A stretch of DNA of 64,000 nucleotides, taken from RYN-230 sp963844695 (GTDB lineage Bacteria > Actinomycetota > Actinomycetes > Streptosporangiales > Streptosporangiaceae). Shown here piece after piece: positions 27,108 through 35,214 of this stretch. The stretch covers positions 248,001 to 312,000 of the forward strand of contig CAWJPL010000039.1 in assembly GCA_963844695.1 (NCBI GenBank). The letters are read 5' to 3'. Below the pieces are notes generated by a model. The model made no database searches, was not told where the DNA came from, and saw nothing but the letters and a program-made list of their open reading frames with translations. Made by a program: the position numbers and the translations under genes. Within the stretch, counting starts at the first letter, position 1. The number at the start of each line of letters is the position of its first letter.

Positions 27108-28171
27108 ATGGTTGTGGTCATGGCCCCGGAGGCCACGCAGGCGGACGTGGACGGAATCGTCGATGTGGTGCGCGATGCGGGCGGTGAGGCCTTCGTGACC
27201 CGGGGCGTCTCGCGCACCATTGTCGGCCTGGTCGGTGACGTGGATCAGTTCGGCTCGCTCAACCTGAGGAGCCGGCCGGGGGTGCTCGACGTGGTCCGGA
27301 TCTCGGTGCCCTACAAGCTGGTCAGCCGGGAGCACCACCCGCACCGCTCGGTCGTCGAGGTCGGCGGGGTACCCATCGGCCCGGACACGATGACCGTGAT
27401 CGCCGGCCCGTGCGCGGTGGAGACCCCGGAGCAGACCCTGACCGCGGCCAGGATGGCCAAGGCGGCGGGCGCCTCGCTGCTGCGCGGTGGCGCGTTCAAG
27501 CCGCGGACCTCGCCGTACGCGTACCAGGGACTGGGCGAGGCAGGGCCTGAAGATCCTCGCCGAGGTGCGCGAGGAGACCGGCCTGCCGGTCGTCACCGAG
27601 GTCATCGACCCCCGCAGCGTGGACCTGGTCTCCTCCTACGCCGACATGCTGCAGGTCGGCACCAGGAACATGCAGAACTTCGCGTTGCTCCAGGCGGTCG
27701 GCGAGGCCCGCAAGCCGGTGCTGCTCAAGCGCGGCTTCAGCGCCACCATCGAGGAGTGGCTGATGGCGGCGGAGTACATCGCGCAGCGCGGCAACCTCGA
27801 CATCGTGCTGTGCGAGCGGGGCATCCGCACGTTCGAGACCGCGACCCGGAACACGCTGGACATCAGCGCCGTCCCGGTCGCGCAGCGGCTGAGCCACCTG
27901 CCGGTCATCGTGGACCCGTCGCACTCCGGCGGGCGCCGTGACCTGGTGCTGCCGCTGACCCGGGCCGCCATCGCGGTCGGCGCGGACGGCATCATCGTGG
28001 ACGTGCATCCGGAGCCGAAGCTGGCGATGTGTGACGGCGACCAGGCGCTGCTCGACTCCGACATCCGCGAGCTGGCCAGCGTGGCCGCCCACCTGCCGCC
28101 GCTGATGGGCCGGACGCTGACCCCGCCGCGGGACGCCAGCCGCCGCTACCGAGCCCACCCCGGTCGGCTAG
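27108..28171 (+). CDS. aroF: 3-deoxy-7-phosphoheptulonate (DAHP) synthase, class I, frame break near 27538
   Basis: First step of the shikimate pathway, joining PEP and erythrose 4-phosphate. The N-terminal ~90 residues (MVVVMAPEATQADVDGIV, TRGVSRTIVGLVGD) form the ferredoxin-like regulatory domain of the beta subclass. The barrel has IAGPCAVE, LLRGGAFKPRTSPYAYQG, then after one surplus G LKILAEVREETGLPVVTEV, LKRGFSATIEEW, ERGIRTFE, VDPSHSGG and DVHPEPKLAMCDG. Metal and substrate residues are complete. The stop is uncertain: the second frame runs past the terminator, so the TAG at 28169 in the third frame may be the true end. ATG 27108 lies behind AGAGGACCC. Confidence 0.88.
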
Positions 28172-28185
28172 GAACCGCGGGTCAA

Positions 28186-28215
28186 CCAGGCGCGGGGCAC
28201 TGGCCCCGCGCCTGG
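28186..28215. terminator. Strong bidirectional terminator aroF/thiI
   Basis: CCAGGCGCGGGGC and GCCCCGCGCCTGG form a perfect 13-bp stem around ACTG, followed by TCTTC. It lies between the convergent aroF and thiI. Confidence 0.8.
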
Positions 28216-28239
28216 TCTTCGGTGCGGATCCCGACGAAG

Positions 28240-29576
28240 TCAGGCGTGACCGGGCCGGTACTCCTGCGCGATCGTGGCCAGTTCCTCAGCGAGGTCACCG
28301 GCGTCCAGCCGGGCCTCGATCCGGCGCAGGTCCTCGATGCGGGCCTGCGTCTCGACCTGGCGCGGGGTCAGCAGCGTGCAGCAGTCCTGATCGGGTAGTT
28401 CGGACAGGGACAGGGTACGGATCCGGCGCGCCTCGTCGATGATCTCGATCTTGTCGTGGCCGATCAGCGGCCGGAGGACCGGCAGCGACACCGCGTCGTC
28501 CAGCGCGGTGAGGTTGGCCAGGGTCTGGCTGCTGACCTGGCCGAGCGAGTCGCCGGTGACCAGCGCGGCCGCACCGAGGCGGCGGGCCAGTACCTCCCCG
28601 GTCTTGAGCATCAGCCGGCGCTGCGCCACGATCTGGAGCCGGTTCGCGCCCGAGGACGCCAGCCGCCGCTGGGCCTGGCCGAACGCCACCACGTACAGCC
28701 GCGAATCGCCCTGGAACCGGTCCAGCTGGTACGTCAGCCCGTACGCCTTGTACACGGACTCAGGCCCGGTCAGCGGCATCCCGGAGAAGTGCAGGAAGTC
28801 GCAGCGCAGCCCGCGGCGCATCATCCGGTACGCGGCGACCGGGGAGTCGATCCCGCCGGACATGAGCACCAGCGCGCGGCCGCTCATCCCGACCGGCAAG
28901 CCGCCCTGCCCCGGCGCGCCGTCGGGATAGACGAACACCTCGTTCTGGTCCACCTCGACGACGATGGTCAGGTCGGGACGGGACAGGTTGACCGGGTAGC
29001 CGTAGGCCTGCTGGACGCGGGCGCCGATCTCCCGGTTCAGGTCGGCCGACGTCAGCGGGAAGCGCTTGTCGTGGCGGCGGGCCCGGACCGCGAACGACCC
29101 GGTCCGGCCGGCCGCCATCGCGACCGCGGTGTCGATGGCCGCGGCGGGGTCCTTGGCCACCCGGGCGGCCCGGCACACCCGGGCGATGCCCATCACCGAG
29201 CTGACCCGCTCGGCCACCCGGTCCATAGCCGCCTCGGCGGCCGGCCCTTCGCCGCCCCGTGCTCGCCAGGCCCGTGCTCGCCAGGCTCGGGCTGGCCAGT
29301 CAGGCGGAGCACCATGACCCCGTTGCGGTTCCAGAGCCGCACGCCGACGCCGAGCTCCCGGACGGCCCGGCGGACGTTCTCCTGCAGGATGCGCTCGAAG
29401 TGGTGCCGGTTACCGCCCTTGAGCACGATCTCGCCTACCTTGAGGACCACGCACGGCTCACCCAGCGCCCGGGTGGGGTGGGGGCGGTGTGGCGGAGGCG
29501 TGCTGGCTGGCTCATGGGAGGCCGCAGCGCCGGCGGCGGCCGCAGCCGCACGACCAGCCAGGGGGGTGGCAGCCAT
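28240..29576 (-). CDS. thiI: tRNA 4-thiouridine synthetase ThiI, frame break near 29225
   Basis: Adenylates and thiolates U8 of tRNA and can serve thiamine biosynthesis. The N-terminal ferredoxin-like part (CVVLKVGEIVLKGGNRHHFE) is in one frame. The frame shifts near 29225 to DRVAERVSSVMGIA, the THUMP domain, and the PP-loop SGGIDSPVA with GDSLGQVSSQTLANL. No rhodanese domain follows, as in many Gram-positive homologues; CCTLLTP is present near the end. Start ATG 29576 carries about 40 poorly conserved residues, so a later start is possible. Confidence 0.87.
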
Positions 29577-29667
29577 GGTCCCAGTCTGCCAGCATCCGGG
29601 CCGGCGGCGTTCCGCCGTTTCTCCCCGGGACTCACTCCGGGCCTGCTTACCTGGCCGGCCAGAAAAC

Positions 29668-29695
29668 GTACAGTTTAATGCTAGTCATAATGTAC
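29668..29695 (+). promoter_or_regulatory. Promoter/operator of the Phd-like antitoxin
   Basis: An AT-rich imperfect dyad, GTACAGTTTAAT and AGTCATAATGTAC, contains CATAAT (29686-29691) as a probable -10. The antitoxin ATG at 29705 lies 13 bases on. Type II antitoxins commonly bind such dyads to repress their own operon; that is inferred here. Confidence 0.5.
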
Positions 29696-29704
29696 GCTCG
29701 CACT

Positions 29705-30007
29705 ATGGATGTCGCGATCACCGAGCTGCGCGCGAATCTCAGCCTCTGGCTCGATCAGGCGCGTAGCGGTCATGAGGTCGTCATCACCGACCGGGGCGTG
29801 CCAGTCGCCCGGCTGATGGGCCTGAACACCACGGCAACGCTAGAGCGGCTGACGGCGGAGGGAGTGATCAGCCGACCCGGATCCAGTCAGCGCCCGACCG
29901 CCACCGGGAGCATCAGGCCACGCCCACGCCGGCCCCTGTCTGACCGCGTCAGCGAAGACGGCGCTGACCAGTGCCGCTGGTCTATTTCGATTCCAGCGCT
30001 TTGGTGA
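29705..30007 (+). CDS. Phd/YefM-family antitoxin
   Basis: MDVAITELRANLSLWL, then DQARSGHEVVITDRGVPVARLM, is the classical Phd/YefM DNA-binding fold. The tail GVISRPGSSQRPTATGSIRP is the usual toxin-wrapping segment. In the given frame the gene runs on to 30007 through the toxin start. A TGA at 29965 in another frame, four bases before the toxin GTG, suggests a small indel and a true end there. ATG 29705 is preferred to ATG 29690. Confidence 0.8.
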   Translation: MDVAITELRANLSLWLDQARSGHEVVITDRGVPVARLMGLNTTATLERLTAEGVISRPGSSQRPTATGSIRPRPRRPLSDRVSEDGADQCRWSISIPALW

Positions 30008-30180
30008 AGCTGCTCGCCGAGGAGCCTGGAAGTGATCTCGCGGCCGAGCTGTGGGACGGATGCGACGCTGCCGTGGCCAGCCGGCTGGCTTCCACGTCCA
30101 GTACGACGAGTGTGCGCACGACGCTGGACCCGGGCTGCAGGGCCCAACTTCGCTCGAAGCTGACTGCGATCGGAGGCTAG
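29971..30180 (+). pseudogene. VapC-like PIN toxin, C-terminally truncated
   Basis: PLVYFDSSALVKLLAEEPGSDLAAELW is the PIN-domain start with the first catalytic Asp and an acidic residue in AEEPG. After AVASRLA the similarity ends and a stop occurs at residue 70; about half of the domain, with the remaining acidic residues, is missing. No other frame restores it convincingly, so this one looks genuinely broken. The antitoxin in front appears intact. Confidence 0.65.
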
Positions 30181-30772
30181 GAGTGGGAAGCCTTCGATCT
30201 CACCGACACTCGCACTGACTGGACCGCACACGAGGTGGCCGTCCTGGACCACGGAGACGTCATGGTGAGAGTCACCGCTCGGTGAGGGCGGCGCGGCCAG
30301 GATCGGACGCAGCGGCGGCGCAGCGCTGACGCGCGCCGCCACCGGGCTCAGGGCTGGGGCCCGGCACGCGGGAAGTACCGGAGGCGACGGAGTCGCCGTC
30401 GCTGATGCCGTGCGTGGCCGGAGCCGGGTGACCGCCCAGGGGTAGGGCAGCCATTAACTCAGTTTGCCAGCATCCCCCTGTCGATGGACTTCTGCTCGTG
30501 ATCGCTGAGGCCATGCTGAAGCGGCTGGAGGTCGAGAGAGTTATTGCCCGGCCCACCTCAGCCCGACGTCCGACCGCAACAGGCCGTGTCCGCCCCGCCC
30601 CTGCCCCCGCCCCTGGCGGAAATCGTGAGCGAACAGCGCCGCTGACTCGTTGCCCCAAAATGTCTGCTCCCGGGGCGACACTGCTGACGTCAGACCCTGT
30701 CGGGTGGGTGGCCGAACAGGGGCACGATTCCATACCCAGCGGCGTTGGAGGTAGGACGGTATGATATTAGGT
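30181..30772 (+). pseudogene. Degenerate toxin-antitoxin remnants, including a second Phd tail
   Basis: No intact gene. At about 30513-30600 the plus strand encodes LKRLEVERVIARPTSARRPTATG, closely similar to LERLTAEGVISRPGSSQRPTATG of the antitoxin 700 bases upstream, so it is the tail of a second, otherwise lost Phd gene. At 30183-30284 a frame ending DHGDVMVRVTAR is of unknown origin. Just before 30773, GGTATGATATTAGGTATGAC is AT-rich with a direct repeat and is probably the promoter/operator of the next antitoxin. Confidence 0.55.
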
Positions 30773-31006
30773 ATGACTCGGAAGAAGATCGCCATCACCT
30801 TGCCGGAGGAGCAGGTCGCCGCGGCGCGACGGGCGGTCGCCGAGGGCAGGTCCCCGTCGGTCTCGGCTTACATCTCCCAGGCCCTGGCGCGCCGCGACGC
30901 GGATGACGAGCTCAGGGAAATGCTGGCCGAGATCTACACGGAGGTCGGCCAGCCCGACGCCAGCGACCGGGCCTGGGCCCGGCAGGCCCTGGGGCTCGAC
31001 ACGTGA
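30773..31006 (+). CDS. Ribbon-helix-helix antitoxin (VapB-like)
   Basis: A 77-residue protein starting MTRKKIAITLPEEQVAAARR, the CopG/RHH beta-strand and helix, then SVSAYISQALARRDADDELREMLAEI, the second helix and toxin-binding region. It is linked to the PIN toxin by a GTGA overlap, so this is a complete type II pair. Translational coupling and autorepression are expected for such modules. Confidence 0.84.
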   Translation: MTRKKIAITLPEEQVAAARRAVAEGRSPSVSAYISQALARRDADDELREMLAEIYTEVGQPDASDRAWARQALGLDT

Positions 31007-31380
31007 CTGGCACGACCCTCGATACCGGCGCACTGATCGCTCTTGAAGCGGGGCATCGCCGGATGGCCGTGCTCGTGGAAGAAGCCGTGACCAACCGGAC
31101 GCCGCTGGCGATCCCGGCGGGAGTCCTCGCTCAGGCGTGGCGGGGCGGCTCCCGCCAGGCTCGGCTGGCCAGGTTGCTGCGGTCTTCCGTGTGCACGGTG
31201 GTTCCATTGGACCAGCGATCCGCACTGCGCGTCGGGGCACTGTGCGCCGCCACCGGGACGTCCGACGTCGTCGATGTGTCGGTGGCGATCTGCGCACGCG
31301 ACCGCGGCCACGCCGTCGTCACCACCGACGCAGCGGACCTGCGGGCCATCGACCCGTCAATCCCCTTGCTGACCCCCTGA
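31003..31380 (+). CDS. PIN-domain toxin (VapC family)
   Basis: A 125-residue predicted endoribonuclease. Acidic residues of the PIN active site are visible: Asp7 in LDTGALIALE, Asp88/Asp91 in TSDVVDVSVA and Asp109 in VTTDAADL. VLAQAWRGGSRQARLARLL is a frequent middle segment in this subgroup. It looks intact, unlike the VapC relic upstream. The target RNA cannot be told from sequence; many VapC toxins cut tRNA or rRNA loops. Confidence 0.85.
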   Translation: MTGTTLDTGALIALEAGHRRMAVLVEEAVTNRTPLAIPAGVLAQAWRGGSRQARLARLLRSSVCTVVPLDQRSALRVGALCAATGTSDVVDVSVAICARDRGHAVVTTDAADLRAIDPSIPLLTP

Positions 31381-31431
31381 CCGCCGGGCTGACATCTGAC
31401 GCGGCTGGTTGCCGGGAGGTACGGTGCGGGG

Positions 31432-31740
31432 ATGACGGTCAAACTCGTAGTCCTGTACACCCAGCCCGACGACCCGGCCGCGTTCGACGCGCACTACCTC
31501 GGCGTGCACATGCCGCTGGTGGCCGCCCTGCCTGGCTTGCAGCGGGCCGAGGCCGGACAGCTCACCGCGGCCCTCGACGGCGGCGGCCAGACCTTCTACC
31601 GGCTCACCGAGCTGTACTTCGCCGACCAGGGGGCGATGAACGCCGCGCTCGGCTCCCCCGAAGGCCAGGCCGCCGCGGCCGACTTCCAGAAGATCGCACC
31701 CACCGGGTCCAGGATGTTCGTCCAGGTGCTGGACGACTAA
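31432..31740 (+). CDS. EthD-like dimeric alpha/beta-barrel protein
   Basis: A 102-residue protein with VKLVVLYTQPDDPAAFDAHYLGVHMPLVAALPGL near the start, the typical EthD pattern, and YRLTELYFADQGAMNAALGSPEGQAAAADF. EthD proteins are small dimeric barrels sometimes needed for ether or polyketide metabolism; no specific activity can be assigned. ATG 31432. It precedes the YCII/sigma-factor pair by 129 bases. Confidence 0.8.
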   Translation: MTVKLVVLYTQPDDPAAFDAHYLGVHMPLVAALPGLQRAEAGQLTAALDGGGQTFYRLTELYFADQGAMNAALGSPEGQAAAADFQKIAPTGSRMFVQVLDD

Positions 31741-31869
31741 CGGGACGCCGGGCCGCGTCTCCCGGCGCGGGTTCCGCCGGCCCGATTCGCGGCCTGCGGC
31801 TGTCGATCCGGGCCGGCGCCGTTCGACCTACTGGTGCAAGCCAGCGACGCTGCGAACCAGGAGGACGTC

Positions 31870-32238
31870 ATGCGCTACCTATTCCTGCTGTACGGGCCGG
31901 ATGAGCCGCTGCCCGGCCCGGAGACGCCCGAGGGGCAGAAGATGATCAGCGAATGGTCCACCGCCACCGAGGCGATGGCCAGGGCGGGGGTCCTGATCGA
32001 CTGTGGCCCGCTGCAGCCGCCGGCCGCCGCCACCACCGTCCGGGTGCGTGACGGCGACACGCTGCTCACCGACGGGCCGGCCGCCGAGATCAAGGAGCAG
32101 TTCGGCGGCTACACGCTGATCGAGTGCTCGGGCCTGGACGAGGCCCTGCGCTGGGCGGCGACCGTGCCGACCGCGTTCAACGGGTCGGTCGAGGTGCGGC
32201 CGGTCGTGCAGATCCCGGCCCGGGAGGTGCCGGGCTGA
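31870..32238 (+). CDS. DGPF/YCII-domain protein, partner of the ECF sigma factor
   Basis: A 122-residue protein with MRYLFLLYGPDEP at the N-terminus and LLTDGPAAEIKEQFGGYTLIEC, the DGPF signature of the YCII superfamily. Genes of this kind are the fixed neighbours of ECF42 sigma factors and are thought to belong to their regulon. ATG 31870 follows AGGAGG. The stop lies 17 bases before the probable sigma-factor start. Confidence 0.87.
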   Translation: MRYLFLLYGPDEPLPGPETPEGQKMISEWSTATEAMARAGVLIDCGPLQPPAAATTVRVRDGDTLLTDGPAAEIKEQFGGYTLIECSGLDEALRWAATVPTAFNGSVEVRPVVQIPAREVPG

Positions 32239-32255
32239 GCCAGACGCAGGAAGAG

Positions 32256-33473
32256 GTGTTCCGGGCCCACTGGTGGGCGGCGGTCGCGACCGTCGCCCGC
32301 CTGGTGGGCGACCTCGAGATCGCGGAGGACGCGGTCCAGGAGGCCTGCGCCGCGGCCCTCACTCAGTGGCCCGCGGGCGGCGTCCCGGAGCATCCGCGGG
32401 CCTGGCTGATCAGCGTGGCCCGGCACAAGGCCGCCGACCGGCTGCGCCGGGAAAGCCGCCGCGCGGAGAAAGAAGCCGCGGCCATGCGGGAGGCCGCGGC
32501 CCCGGACGAGCTGGCGTCGCTCGCGGACGGCGAGCTGGCCTCTACCGCGGACGACGAGCTGGGCCTCATCCTGGCCTGCTGCCACCCGGCCCTGGATCCC
32601 GCGGTCCGGGTACCGCTGACCCTGCGCTCGGTATGCGGGCTGCCCACCGCGGAGATCGCCGCCGCCTTCCTGATCCCGGAGCCGACCATGGCTCAGCGGC
32701 TGGTCCGCGCGAAACGCAAGATCCGGCAGGCGGGCATCAGTATGGCCCTCCCCCCGGCCGCGGAGCGGGCCGGGCGGCTCGGCGGCGTCCTGCGCGTCGT
32801 CTACCTGGTGTTCACCGCGGGCCACAAACCCTCAGCCGGTGACGCCCTGGTCCGGGGCGACCTGTGTGACCAGGCGATCAGGCTGGCCCGGGCGCTGGCC
32901 GCGCTGGTCCCTGACGAGGCCGAGGTGACCGGCCTCCTGTCGTTGCTGCTCCTGACGGACGCGCGCCGCAGCGCACGGGTCAGCCCGGCCGGGGACCTGG
33001 TGCTGCTGGCGGATCAGGATCGCTCGCGCTGGGACCGGGCGAAGATCGCCGAGGGCGAGGCCCTGCTGACCCAGGCCCTGCGTATCCGCCGGGCCGGGCC
33101 CTACCAGCTGCAGGCGGCGATCGCCGGGTGCCATTCCGGTGCCCGCTCCGCCGCGGACACCGACTGGCCGCAGATCGCCGCGCTGTACGGCGAACTGCTC
33201 CGGCACGAGCCGACGCCGGTAGTGGCCGCGAACCGGGCCGCCGCGGTGGCCATGGCGCAGGGCCCGGCGGCCGGGCTGGACCTGCTCGACGAGGCGGCCG
33301 CGGACCGGCGGCTGGCCCGCTGGCCGCAGCTGCACATCGCCCGCGCCGAGCTGCTCTGCCGCCTGGGCCGCCGCGCTGAGGCGGTCCGCGCCTACCAGGC
33401 GGCGCTGGACCTGGCCCCGGCCGCGCCCGAGCGCGACTTCATCGGCCGCCGCATCCGCGAGCTGGCCGGCTGA
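32256..33473 (+). CDS. ECF42-like RNA polymerase sigma factor with C-terminal TPR-like extension
   Basis: Sigma region 2 (ARLVGDLEIAEDAVQEACAAAL, PRAWLISVARHKAADRLRR) and region 4 (LTLRSVCGLPTAEIAAAFLIPEPTMAQRLVRAKRKIR) are followed by about 200 helical residues. These hold LLLLTDARRSARVSPAGDLVLLADQDRSRW, the conserved core of the ECF42 extension. No anti-sigma gene is present; in this group the extension itself regulates activity. The start is uncertain: no ATG is near, GTG 32256 is used, and CTG 32235 overlapping the upstream stop is possible. Confidence 0.87.
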   Translation: MFRAHWWAAVATVARLVGDLEIAEDAVQEACAAALTQWPAGGVPEHPRAWLISVARHKAADRLRRESRRAEKEAAAMREAAAPDELASLADGELASTADDELGLILACCHPALDPAVRVPLTLRSVCGLPTAEIAAAFLIPEPTMAQRLVRAKRKIRQAGISMALPPAAERAGRLGGVLRVVYLVFTAGHKPSAGDALVRGDLCDQAIRLARALAALVPDEAEVTGLLSLLLLTDARRSARVSPAGDLVLLADQDRSRWDRAKIAEGEALLTQALRIRRAGPYQLQAAIAGCHSGARSAADTDWPQIAALYGELLRHEPTPVVAANRAAAVAMAQGPAAGLDLLDEAAADRRLARWPQLHIARAELLCRLGRRAEAVRAYQAALDLAPAAPERDFIGRRIRELAG

Positions 33474-33532
33474 GGCTCTTTGGCAGAATCCGCAACGACA
33501 ACCACTGTCCACGTCATGACGGAGACCAAGGC

Positions 33533-34441
33533 ATGAGCGCGATCACGGTCCGCCCCGCCACCGCGGGCGACTTCCCGGCCATCGCGAAGGTCGCGGTGGC
33601 CACCGGCCAGGACGAGGAGTGGGCCGGGTCGGATCCGGCCTACCTGGCGTACCTGCTGGAGCACGGCACGCTGCTGGTCGCCGGGCGGGACGGGGCCGTC
33701 ACGGGCTTCGGTGCCACCCGGCTGATCGGCGACGGCCCGGCCGCGGTCAGCATGCTGTGTGACCTGTTCGTGCACCCCGGGACGCACGGGCGGGGCTGCG
33801 GCCGGGCGATCCTCAGCCAGTTGTGGCCGGACGGGGCCGTGCCGCGCCGGATGACGTTCAGCAGCCAGCATGCGCACGCGCTGCCGCTGTACACCCGGTT
33901 CGGCCTGGACGCGTGGTGGCCGCTGCTGTACCTGACCGGCGAGGTGGCCGCGGTGCGGGCGCCGGACGGCTGGACGGTGGCGCCGGCCCCCGGGATCGAG
34001 GCAGGCGCGGCCGGGGCGCCAGTGGCCTCCACGGTTGAGGCGGAGGTGGCGGAGGTGGCGGCGGCCGAGCAGCGCTGGACCGGGGTGGACCGGTCCGCCG
34101 ATCACCGGGCCTGGGCGGCCCGGCCGCACGGGCAGCCGGTACGGGCCTTCTACCGCGGTGAGCTGGCCGCGGCGGGCACGGCCGCCGGGCAAGGGGCGGA
34201 GTACGGGCTGGCCCACCTCGCGACCGCACCGGACGTCCCGGCCGGGGATGCGGTGCTGGCCGTGCTGGCCAGCCTGAAGGCCCCGGGCGGCCGGGCCCGG
34301 GTCTGCCTGCCCGGCCCGCATCCCGCGGTACGCGCGCTGTTCGCGGCCGGGTGGCGCCACGGAGAGTCCGACGTGTTCATGGCGTCCGACCCGGGGCTGC
34401 TCGACCCGCGCCGGGCGGTGCCCAACCCCGGCGGCGCCTGA
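33533..34441 (+). CDS. GNAT family N-acetyltransferase, tandem-domain size
   Basis: A 302-residue protein. The N-terminal half is a clear GNAT domain: ITVRPATAGDFPAIAKVA, CDLFVHPGTHGRGCGRAILSQLW (acetyl-CoA loop), SSQHAHALPLYTRFGL. The C-terminal half resembles a second, degenerate acetyltransferase fold. An Ala/Glu-rich hinge (VEAEVAEVAAAEQRW) connects them. The substrate is unknown. ATG 33533 after GGAGACCAAGGC. Confidence 0.8.
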   Translation: MSAITVRPATAGDFPAIAKVAVATGQDEEWAGSDPAYLAYLLEHGTLLVAGRDGAVTGFGATRLIGDGPAAVSMLCDLFVHPGTHGRGCGRAILSQLWPDGAVPRRMTFSSQHAHALPLYTRFGLDAWWPLLYLTGEVAAVRAPDGWTVAPAPGIEAGAAGAPVASTVEAEVAEVAAAEQRWTGVDRSADHRAWAARPHGQPVRAFYRGELAAAGTAAGQGAEYGLAHLATAPDVPAGDAVLAVLASLKAPGGRARVCLPGPHPAVRALFAAGWRHGESDVFMASDPGLLDPRRAVPNPGGA

Positions 34442-34527
34442 CCCGGCGGGCACGTCGTTTCCGGGTGATTCAGTCCACTCCCGGCCGACCTGCCGGGATG
34501 ACCCGACTGATGTCATGATGCTCTCGT

Positions 34528-34731
34528 GTGGATAAGAAGACGCTCCACGAATCGCTGCCGGACCACGAATTCGGGCAGCTCCAGACGGCTGCCGGGAAAG
34601 GCAACGGCGGGCGGGAACACCCCCGCAGCGCTCAGGCCGGCCCGGTACCGGCTGAGGACCAGCTGCGCCACGACGTCCTGACCCGGGTAGTCCGGATCAG
34701 CGGGGCCCTGAACCAGCGGCTGGCTTTGTGA
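34528..34731 (+). CDS. Small unknown protein before the Doc-like gene, possible antitoxin
   Basis: A 67-residue frame from GTG 34528 with no family I recognise. It begins VDKKTLHESLPDHEFGQL and has a charged C-terminal helix-like part, EDQLRHDVLTRVVRISGAL. It ends seven bases before the Doc-like gene, the position of an antitoxin. It could be a degraded or novel antitoxin, or not a gene at all. Confidence 0.4.
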   Translation: MDKKTLHESLPDHEFGQLQTAAGKGNGGREHPRSAQAGPVPAEDQLRHDVLTRVVRISGALNQRLAL

Positions 34732-34738
34732 CGAGCCC

Positions 34739-35140
34739 ATGACTGGTTCCGTGTCTGATCCTGGCCCCGCGTTCCTCACCGTCGACGACGCCCTGGAGGT
34801 GGCCCGCCTGGTCACCGGCGGACCAGCCCGGGTCCGTGACTTCGCCGACCTGCACGCGGCGCTGGCCCGGCCGCAGCAGACCGAGGACGGCCGGGAGCTG
34901 TTCCCCGGCATCTGGGACAAGGCGGCCGCGCTGATGGAGTCGCTGGGCCGCAGTTACGCGCTGGTGGACGGGAACAAGCGGCTCACCTGGAACGCGACGT
35001 GGTTCTTCCTCGGCGTGAACGGCCACCCGCTGGCCGAGCCACTCGATGAGGAAGCGGCGTTCCAGTTCATGTACGACCTGGTCAGGGGCAGGCTTACCAC
35101 CTCGGACATCGCGGCGGGCCTGCGGAAGTTCGCTGCCTGA
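34739..35140 (+). CDS. Doc/Fic-fold protein with altered active-site residue
   Basis: A 133-residue protein of the Doc family. Seen: FLTVDDALEVARLVTGGPARVRDFADLHAAL, FPGIWDKAAALMESLGRSYALVDGNKRLTWNATWFFLGVNG. The Fic/Doc motif is normally H-x-F/L-x-D-x-N-K-R; here the first residue is Tyr73 (YALVDGNKR), while D, N, K and R are kept. His is needed for Doc kinase and for Fic AMP transfer, so activity is doubtful. CAC to TAC is one base change. ATG 34739. Confidence 0.82.
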   Translation: MTGSVSDPGPAFLTVDDALEVARLVTGGPARVRDFADLHAALARPQQTEDGRELFPGIWDKAAALMESLGRSYALVDGNKRLTWNATWFFLGVNGHPLAEPLDEEAAFQFMYDLVRGRLTTSDIAAGLRKFAA

Positions 35141-35173
35141 GGGTGGCCGGCCCGTTCTGGCCGACCTGGCCAG

Positions 35174-35214
35174 TGGCGGGCCCGGTTACTGGCGGGCCCG
35201 GTTACTGGCGGGCC
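35174..35214. repeat. 16-bp tandem repeat, 2.5 copies
   Basis: TGGCGGGCCCGGTTAC is repeated at 35174 and 35190, with a further partial copy at 35206. It spans the end of the acyl-CoA synthetase gene, whose stop TAA is part of the repeat, and faces the Doc-like gene. Confidence 0.8.

Noticed and set aside
27535..27545. Programmed frameshifting in aroF
   Set aside because: No slippery heptamer or downstream hairpin stands out, and the same kind of one-base shift occurs in many unrelated genes of this window.
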